A stretch of 64,000 nucleotides of DNA from Chytriomyces cf. hyalinus JEL632 (Eukaryota; Chytridiomycota; Chytridiomycetes; Chytridiales; Chytriomycetaceae), in the NCBI GenBank assembly GCA_025435555.1, contig JAIWWG010000127.1, positions 1 through 64,000 of the forward strand, written 5' to 3'. A model generated the notes under the pieces. The model did no database searches. It was given only the letters and a program-made list of their open reading frames with translations, and was not told the origin of the DNA. Within the stretch, counting starts at the first letter, position 1. The number at the start of each line of letters is the position of its first letter. Shown one piece after another: positions 57,147 through 64,000 of the stretch. The position numbers and the translations under genes are program-made.

Positions 57147-58001
57147 ATGCCACACACAGCCGGACAGAACACAGACATCGCTGTCATTGTCACTGCACCT
57201 GCCCTTCCAGCTGCCGAATCCGTCAGCCGCGATCAGGAAAAGTTTGTGCTCACCAGCGACAACAGCGGCCAAGCAATAGCGGACACACCGCCACACCGGC
57301 CATCCCTCTCGGTCTCTACCCACCCGGATGGATCCACCACCAACACAGACTCAGACTCCACACTCGTATCTATTCCGAATCGAATCGAGACCCCGCTGGA
57401 AGCACCGCCGGACTATGACGGACCTCTGCCTGTAGGGATGGCTCTTGTAACAGTTGTCAAACTAGACATGGAGCAAAAACTTGCATGTTTCGATATTACA
57501 CGGCCAACACGGCTTGAGGATCAAATACCCAATCTAGAGTACGCCCAACGAATGGCGATTCTGAATGAGGAACTGGCAGATAAGAAAGTGCAACGGTCAA
57601 TAGAACTGTTGCGAGTGTCGGGTGCGATTTTGGGGGCAATTGGGGTCTGCATAGCGTGCGTTGTTGCGGTGCTGTTTTTCCAATTCAACAATCCGGCGTT
57701 GTTTGCGGGAGTGGGACTGTTTTTCGGGTTGGCCTTTTTTGTGCCAACAACGGCGAGGTATATTCAAATTGTGCGGGCACATGTTACGCGGTGGAACGAG
57801 GAAGACAAGTTGGCGTCTCGGAATCTGGAATGGAAGGTGCAAACCGTGCGGAAGGCAAAAGGGGTCGGGACACTGGTTCATGTGCATATTCTTGTGTTTG
57901 AGGAGGTGGGCTTCTCCAACGACACTGTTGCTCTGGCAGAGTATTTGCCGACATACACGCCGACGAATAGGAGTGCTGAGGAGCTGCCTCATGACGACTA
58001 G
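57147..58001 (+). CDS. Unknown protein with two membrane segments
   Basis: Single exon, 284 residues. The first 100 residues are Ser/Thr/Pro-rich and probably cytosolic. Two hydrophobic segments lie close together (about 157-176 VSGAILGAIGVCIACVVAVL, and 182-201 PALFAGVGLFFGLAFFVPTT), separated by FFQFNN, a hairpin-like arrangement. A charged helix RAHVTRWNEEDKLASRNLEW follows. No family recognised. It is probably an endomembrane or mitochondrial membrane protein. Confidence 0.65.
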   Translation: MPHTAGQNTDIAVIVTAPALPAAESVSRDQEKFVLTSDNSGQAIADTPPHRPSLSVSTHPDGSTTNTDSDSTLVSIPNRIETPLEAPPDYDGPLPVGMALVTVVKLDMEQKLACFDITRPTRLEDQIPNLEYAQRMAILNEELADKKVQRSIELLRVSGAILGAIGVCIACVVAVLFFQFNNPALFAGVGLFFGLAFFVPTTARYIQIVRAHVTRWNEEDKLASRNLEWKVQTVRKAKGVGTLVHVHILVFEEVGFSNDTVALAEYLPTYTPTNRSAEELPHDD

Positions 58002-58166
58002 TTTAGGAGGGGGGGATGCATTTAAAAATAATCTATGTACAGTTATTCTCAAGTGATGGTTTTTTGATGGAGTGAATCACTCCCGTCTGTGCCACACTCC
58101 CGTCAACAGAAGCGAGCTTAAAAGCGGACTTTCAAACGAGCCAAACCTAACCATCGAAACCAAAAC

Positions 58167-59240
58167 ATGCGCTCCCTCGCAACCATCCAGCGCATCGCCG
58201 CAGTCCACGCAATCCCCAAGGCAGACGCTATCGTCACCATCACCTTCAGGGACACCCAATGGGAATGCATCATGAAAAAGTCTGAAGCAGAGCCCGACAA
58301 ACTCGTAGTCTATTTCGAGATTGACTCGCTCTTGCCGCACTCCAAAGCCCCATTTGACGAAATGGAGTTTCTCGAGAAAGTCCACTGGCGCATCAAAACC
58401 ATCAAACTGAGGGGCCAGATTTCGCAAGGGTTGGCATTACCGCTGGACGCACTATTACCGTACCTGCCGCTGGATACTCCACTGGAAGATGGAACAGATT
58501 TGACGGAGCTTTTAGGTGTCCGAAAGTATATTGCAAACGAGGAGCGAGGCCTCTACGACCCGCCACGACCCAACAGGGAAAAACCTCCACCCACGTTCCC
58601 ATCATGGATTACAAGAACAGAAGAAAGCCGTGGTCAAACTTTTCCCAATTTGAAACAAGTGTTGGCGGAGTTGGATCTTTTCATGACGGTGAAAATGGAT
58701 GGAACTTCGGCAACGTATTTTGTACGGAATGGAGAGTTCGGCATGTGTTCGAGGAATCATGTTGTGGATCCGTTGGATACTAGCGCGGCGTCGGGGCATT
58801 ACGCTGAGATTGCTGGCAAGTACAACATTGAGCAAGTATTGCGCTCCGTCGGCTACGATGTGGCAGTACAAGGGGAAATCTGCGGCCCCAAAATCAATGG
58901 AAACCGCGTCAAACTGGATTCAAACCAGTTTTTCATTTTCACGGCGCAGAACTTGGAAACCGGGCAGCGGCTGTCACCGAGCCAGTTGAATGAGTTTGTG
59001 GAGACAATGAATCGCATTCAAAGCCAGGATTCTGGGAAAGAAGCGAGCAAGTTTGTGCAGGTTCCGTCGCTGGGTGTGTTGAAGGCGGGGACATGTGGTA
59101 CGTTCAAGGAGGTGGTTGCGTTCTCAGAAGGGACTTTTGTAGTCACGAAAGAAGCACGAGAAGGGATTGTTGCGAGGACGGAAGATGGGCGCTCGTTCAA
59201 GGTTATAAATCCAAAGTACCTGTTGAAGCATGATCTGTAG
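58167..59240 (+). CDS. Rnl5/DraRnl-type RNA ligase
   Basis: Single exon, 357 residues. It follows the layout of the Deinococcus DRB0094/Rnl5 RNA ligase family. An N-terminal OB-like domain (LATIQRIAAVHAIPKADAIV, KLVVYFEIDSLLP, IKTIKLRGQISQGLALPLDA) is followed by a nucleotidyltransferase core. Motif I is VKMDGTS with nucleophile Lys176, motif III-like QGEICGP at 235-241, motif IV EGIVAR at 332-337, and motif V FKVINPKYLLK at 344-354 with both lysines. Such enzymes join a 3'-OH to a 5'-phosphate at nicks in RNA or RNA-ended strands; a eukaryotic relative is known from Naegleria. All catalytic motifs are intact, so it should be active. The role in a fungus is unknown. Confidence 0.88.
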   Translation: MRSLATIQRIAAVHAIPKADAIVTITFRDTQWECIMKKSEAEPDKLVVYFEIDSLLPHSKAPFDEMEFLEKVHWRIKTIKLRGQISQGLALPLDALLPYLPLDTPLEDGTDLTELLGVRKYIANEERGLYDPPRPNREKPPPTFPSWITRTEESRGQTFPNLKQVLAELDLFMTVKMDGTSATYFVRNGEFGMCSRNHVVDPLDTSAASGHYAEIAGKYNIEQVLRSVGYDVAVQGEICGPKINGNRVKLDSNQFFIFTAQNLETGQRLSPSQLNEFVETMNRIQSQDSGKEASKFVQVPSLGVLKAGTCGTFKEVVAFSEGTFVVTKEAREGIVARTEDGRSFKVINPKYLLKHDL

Positions 59241-59458
59241 CTGTGCAAATAAAAGTAAAACTTAACTGTCACGTCGCTTGAGCTGTATTGGAATTCAATG
59301 CCCTCCTCTCAAGGTTGAGGACATCTTGTCGATTTACAAATCTGGTTTCTGCGAGCATCCCCCAGTGCGTGTTTGGAAATGGGAAAACACGAGAAATATA
59401 TAAATATTAACACACAACTTTAACAAAAAAAAAAGTCCGAAGCAAAGAACATAAAAAA

Positions 59459-62400
59459 ATGCTCTCCAGCGAGGCCGACGCCAACGCGCAGAGACGCAGA
59501 ATCGTGCAGCGCCGAGAGAACAAGAGCGTGTACTTGGATCTGGGCGAACGCGGACGGTGCGAACGAACAAGCGACTTCCGCGATACATTCGGACTAAAAA
59601 AAACACAAACAACTCCAAAAAAAAACAAAAAAACCATGCAGAAAAACCGGATGGTCGAGACCCGCAAATCTGCCTGTCGATGAGTTTGGTCTCGAAGATC
59701 CCGATGACTATTTCATGTCGGACGACGAAGAGGCGCGGGCCATCGGCAGAACCCGTGTGGAAAAGAAACCAGACAGAGTGGACGATCTCCCGAGGAGTAT
59801 GTGTTCTCTCGTATCCCAATATCTGCATTCACTTGTTCCCTGTTGATTGTTTTTCTGCATCTTGCTCTGTTTGTGCTTTCTGACGGAGTTTTATTTGCAG
59901 CAGCAATGGCTCCTCAGGATGCAAGCCCGGATGTCTTTAGACGGAGCACTATTATTGCTCGTTCTCCTGCAGTTGCACCAAGTGCGACAAAGGCGGTTTA
60001 TCGAGGCGCGGACGACGTGGGACACAACAACACCTTGCCAGAGGATTATTACGTGATCGAAAACGAAAGAGAAGTGGCGATGAGTGCCAGAAGAAACAGC
60101 GTTGATCCAAGAGTGTTTGCGGACAGGGATGTTGCCCAGGATAGACGCCAATCCATGCCTCGAGAACTTGCCACACGCCCGCAATTTGATCCAAACTTTT
60201 CTCAACGACGAATGCAGCCAGCGTACGAGGATGAAATGATCCCACGTTATCCAAATACGATCGAAACTTCGAATTTTTCTTCGGAATACGATCGAGAGCA
60301 AATTCCACTTTACTCGGAACTACAACACCGAGCTCCTTCCTCCGCGCAACGTCAACATGCTTTACCTTACGATCCGCTACCGAATGCAAGCGATCGTATT
60401 GAAAACAGAACCCCGACCGGTCCTCGCCATCAACAGCAAATTAAAACCGCAAACAGACTGGAACATGGGTCGCAACAGCTGATTGACTTTGAAAAGGCGC
60501 AGCCTCAAATGAGCGAGAGAAGATTTGAGATTTCTCAGCGTCGTCAAGCGCGGCATTCTGTTGCCTATGGGTCATATTCGGATGCAGCAACAACCCACCG
60601 TTTTGAAGAGCCAGTTCAAGATTTTCCTCCTCGAAGGCAAACTATTCATTCGCCGGCCGTTCCACACAGACGGGGCAGCTCCGTTACAAATTTTGCCCCT
60701 GTCGCCAACGCACCTCTGTTCAGAAACAGGCTTGAACCGGCCCGCCAATACGAAGTTGGCGCTGACAATTATCGGACCGAGTATTATGACGATCCTCAAC
60801 CGGAGAAATCAGCGCCTCGAAATGTTGACCGCGAATATGCCCGGAATGCTGTTGAGCAATCGAATCCATTTATGGTTGCGCCATCGCCAAATAACAGACA
60901 GCGCCACACTCCGAAGCCGAGCGGCAGGCCTGTGCGGGAAAGTGAGCCGATGCCACGCGTTTTGGTGCGTCCAGATGGGCGACAGCATCCAGATGGGAGA
61001 CAGCATCCAGATGGGAGGCAGCAACATTCTACTCGCAAGTTTTTTCCGGCCGCACCTCGTCCGCAGTCGTACGCCAACGTTCCTCCCGTGCATGAAAACA
61101 GCGTACACGATGCTCATTTGGAAAATGAGGCAACCCAGGAACTGATCGATGATGTTCGAAGCGAGAGGGATGAAGTGGAGGCGTGTGAAGAAAGGTACGA
61201 AGAAGAAGAAGCTTTGTATGAAGATGAGCAAGTGGATCAAGAGCAGGAAGAAGTTGTTGAACAACGGGAACCCAAAAAAGCAATACCAGCTGCTGCTGAA
61301 ATTCCGGCTGTGCGCACATTACCGAATAAGCAACTACGTGCCCCGTCCAAGCCAGCGCCTGTTGAAAATGGAGGCAAATCGACTTCGGTTGAAACAGCAA
61401 AACCAATGGCTCGAGTCCCACATCCTGTGGCAACTGAACCCCGAGCCGCAATTACTTCAAACGCGTCCTCTTCAGTCGTATCTCCACTGACTGCCCAGAA
61501 GCAGCGCGAATTGGCAGGTCGATTTGGACGAAGCAAGCTTGGTCAGAAAGTTTTGACTGCGGTAACAGTAGAGGAAGTCGATCAACAGCAACAGGCACCT
61601 GCGCAACAAGAATCCGCAACCATTATAGAGGAGAGCGTGAATGGCGATGCTGAAGAGGTGACAATAATTTTGTCTTGTTGCCATATTTAGGGTGTGATTG
61701 TTAACATTTTTCTGTGAACGCAGGAGGTTCCTGAATTTGCTTCCTTCTCTCATTCCAACAACCCAGATTGGTCCTTTCCGTTGCTCCCATCTGATCCGGG
61801 TTACGTGGCACCGTCAGCGAAAACCAAAGACTCCAAGAAATCGAAAACTCAAGAAATCGCGAGCACGCCCGAAACAGCAACTGCAGGTCCATCGAATGCG
61901 ACAGCGAAACATGTGGCTCGCCGAGACAGTTCTACAACTTCTTCCACAACCAAACCCACTTCAATCACCTCCACGAAAATAGCTGCTGCTGCTGCTGCTG
62001 CTGCGAGCCCTCGCAGAGCATCTCGGTCCAATACACCCCCTGTTTCGAGCTTGCAGCCTCCATCTGCTACCACTTTACGTAAAAATGTCTCCTCAGCGAC
62101 CGCGGAGGTGTCTCCTCCGATTCCATCTTCAGCTTCTGCCGCTACCAAGGCGCCAATACGACGTGCGACTCGGTCTTCTCTGGTTATTCCCCCGCTGCCC
62201 GTAACATCCGACCCTGGTTCAGAGGGAGAAGAAGACGGACCGCCATCTGCTGACGAGGATGTCGCGCTTGACAACAGCGGATTAAACGGCGAGGATATTG
62301 ACGAGACAGGAGGGTTCGATGATGTTCCACCGGCAGCTGAAGATTTTGATGGGCAGGATGATGATTCTTTTGGTCAGCCAATGGATGAGGACGCGCAAAT

Positions 62401-63760
62401 TCCTGATTCGCTCGATCTCAGTCGTGACCATGAAAGCGGCAATCCGGAACAAAATGAACTGGAGGAAGAGGGAGAGGAAGAGGAAATTGCAGCGACATCG
62501 AAACCCGCACGACAGCAGAATGCCTCGAAAGCAACAAAATCTCAAGGAAAGAAACGATCTAGAAGTACAGTTGACGCCGAAGAAAACGAAACGAGGAGTA
62601 AAGCACGGGTAGAGTCATCAAAACCTGTTGCACCACGGAAAAAGTCTGTAGCCAAATCGGCAGCGCCATCTGAAACTGTGGTCATCCCCGTTTCAAAAGA
62701 AGAGGAAGGTGAAGGGCGACATAAGCGGGCTCGCGTTCCTCCGGTGCAATTCTGGAAGTTGGAGTCGGTTCAGTACGAAAACCGCCGAAGTTCTATGGGT
62801 ACAGTGCATTATTTTTATAGTTTGGGTATATCCATGCTGACGCTTTTAAACGCTTGCAGGCGACACGATGGTTCCTTATGCGGTCGGCGTTGCCAAGAAA
62901 GAACCAGACGAAGTCGCTTCAACTGGCCCAAAAAAGACTCAAATCAGCAAATCTAGAAAACCAGTCAAGAAGGAGAAAATCACTTTATCAAGTCCTGACA
63001 TGCTTGTTATGGATTCTGAGACTAACCAGGAAGTTGCACAGCGTAAGTACATTTTTACGACGCACTCAAACCATCTGGCTTATCGCGCTCTTTTATATTC
63101 AGGAATCGTCTACACCGATGACATGCTCCAGCCTCAAGTTGTTGGGAACGGAGACGCTTTTCTGTACCAGAGAACTTTTTCGGTCGGAAACTTTTGCGGG
63201 TCTGGAGTCATTATTCTTCCAAAAGGCGTGAGTAAACCCAATAAGAATTCAGGATCAACTGCGCTGGTATGTTCTGGCATGTAAAAAGTCGGTTCCGAAT
63301 CTAAAGCAACGTTATTTCATAAAAGTTCATCATTGTGATGCACGGCCGCATTCGCGTCAAAATTTACAAGAATTCATTTGAGGTTGGACAAGGATCAAAA
63401 GTGTTGGTTCCAAGAGGTAAAGTTCAATCGGTGGTTCGGGTTATTATGCAAGTGACCAATAACGGGTTTTTCTGAAACACAGGAAACCAGTATAGTCTGG
63501 AAAACACTGGAAATACAGATGCAACCCTTTACTTTTTCCAAGCCCGTGATCCTTCCGAAGCAGCAGATGCTGAGGCCGGACAAGCATCATCTTCATCGAC
63601 TTCGAATGCAAACGGTAAACCAAAAGCCCCCAAAGAAACACCAGCGACAGACAAGCCGAAAAAAGCAGAACCGAAGGCTGCAGTCGCGAAGAAGGCAGTC
63701 GTCAAAGAACCTGCGCCGAAGCCTGCTCCAACTCGAAAGGGCAGAGGAAAGCAAGGTTGA
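59459..63760 (+). CDS. MIF2: CENP-C/Mif2 kinetochore protein
   Basis: Inner-kinetochore protein linking CENP-A nucleosomes to the outer kinetochore. Exon 1 (59459-59556) joins over an 85-nt intron to give YLDLGERGRKTGW then LPVDEFGLEDPDDYFMSDD, matching the Mif2 N-terminal block. A long disordered region follows (59900-62700), with an 18-bp tandem repeat coding HPDGRQ (60970-61022) and acidic stretches. The CENP-C motif HKRARVPPVQFWKLE lies near 62725-62790. The C-terminus is the Mif2 cupin dimerisation domain: YTDDMLQPQVVGNGDAFLYQ, FCGSGVIILPKG, IVMHGRIRVKIYKNSFEVGQ, SKVLVPRGNQYSLEN, then a Lys/Ala/Pro-rich basic tail. About eight exons. At about 1300 residues it is longer than yeast Mif2, mostly in the disordered part. 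Confidence 0.9.
60970..61022 (+). repeat. 18-bp tandem repeat coding HPDGRQ in CENP-C
   Basis: Three near-identical 18-bp units (CATCCAGATGGGAGACAG type) in the disordered middle of the CENP-C gene. The reading frame is maintained. Confidence 0.9.
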
Positions 63761-64000
63761 ATGGGAGTGTACTGGCATTATCGAGGAAAACTGCAAGTTC
63801 TGCCGCCGATGTACAAAAAAAAAAAAAAAAGAAGCTGCTCAAAAATGTTTTTCCAAATTTAACGCTACTGCTACTTTTCTTTTGGTTTATATTCCTCTAT
63901 TTTTCGTTAATTTATTCTCAATGGGTGGGAGGATCTGGCTGGTGAGAAATAAAGTCATATTGTCCACATCACAACAGCTGTCAAATGTGGGAATGGCTCA
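63761..64000. other. 3' flank of the CENP-C gene
   Basis: An A16 run near 63817 and GAGAAATAAAGTC near 63944 (possible polyadenylation signal). No further gene starts before the window end. Confidence 0.5.

Overview
This is a eukaryotic nuclear window, most likely from an early-diverging (chytrid-like) fungus. The genes are close together and cut by many short GT-AG introns; those I could place exactly are about 42-140 nt. Several products are fungal in character: a Mif2/CENP-C with a C-terminal cupin, a Cbf1-type bHLH factor, an Rlm1/MEF2-type MADS factor, Pet117, Vps68 and a fungal-type biotin synthase. An F-box protein with plant-type leucine-rich repeats is also present. The assignment to chytrids is inference; the fungal character rests on the protein families.

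Layout. (1) 1-12.5 kb is a compact gene block: a USP7/Ubp15-type deubiquitinase (C-terminus beyond the left edge), Utp13/TBL3, an NT-C2 domain protein, mitoribosomal protein mL53, a Cbf1-like bHLH factor, and an unusual protein joining a HutD-like cupin to an AstE/aspartoacylase zinc hydrolase. (2) About 12.5-43.3 kb is a transposon island. It holds broken copia fragments, two rearranged copies of a dispersed repeat in opposite orientation, an F-box/LRR gene with an orphan F-box piece nearby, a three-level nested retroelement at 24096-36972, a Tc1/mariner-like transposase relic and a Harbinger/DDE_4-like transposase relic. (3) 43.5-64 kb is again a compact housekeeping block: FIT-family lipid protein, Pet117, MADS factor, 20S proteasome alpha5, CCT1, a small unknown protein, biotin synthase, Vps68/TMEM50, a very acidic unknown protein, a two-TM unknown protein, an Rnl5-type RNA ligase, and CENP-C/Mif2.

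The nested element is the clearest structure here. Copia element 1 has 191-bp LTRs that read as identical and a 5-bp duplication. Inside its RNase H region sits copia element 2, with 421-bp LTRs differing at about two bases and a 5-bp duplication. At the 5' LTR/leader boundary of element 2 lies a 5'-truncated LINE with a 12-bp duplication. Element 2 keeps one uninterrupted 1593-residue Gag-Pol frame. In it an RRM-type RNA-binding domain stands where the CCHC zinc knuckle is expected, and the reverse transcriptase active site reads WADD instead of YVDD. This is the best candidate for something undescribed; the HutD-AstE fusion and the eukaryotic Rnl5 ligase come next.

The genes do not form one pathway. 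They are mostly single-copy housekeeping functions: ubiquitin/proteasome, ribosome biogenesis, protein folding, mitochondrial translation and cytochrome oxidase assembly, lipid storage, biotin synthesis, the kinetochore and transcription factors. Some pairs are divergent with very short shared promoters (48 bp and 198 bp). Splice sites were read by eye and by reading-frame logic, so exon limits not stated exactly are approximate.
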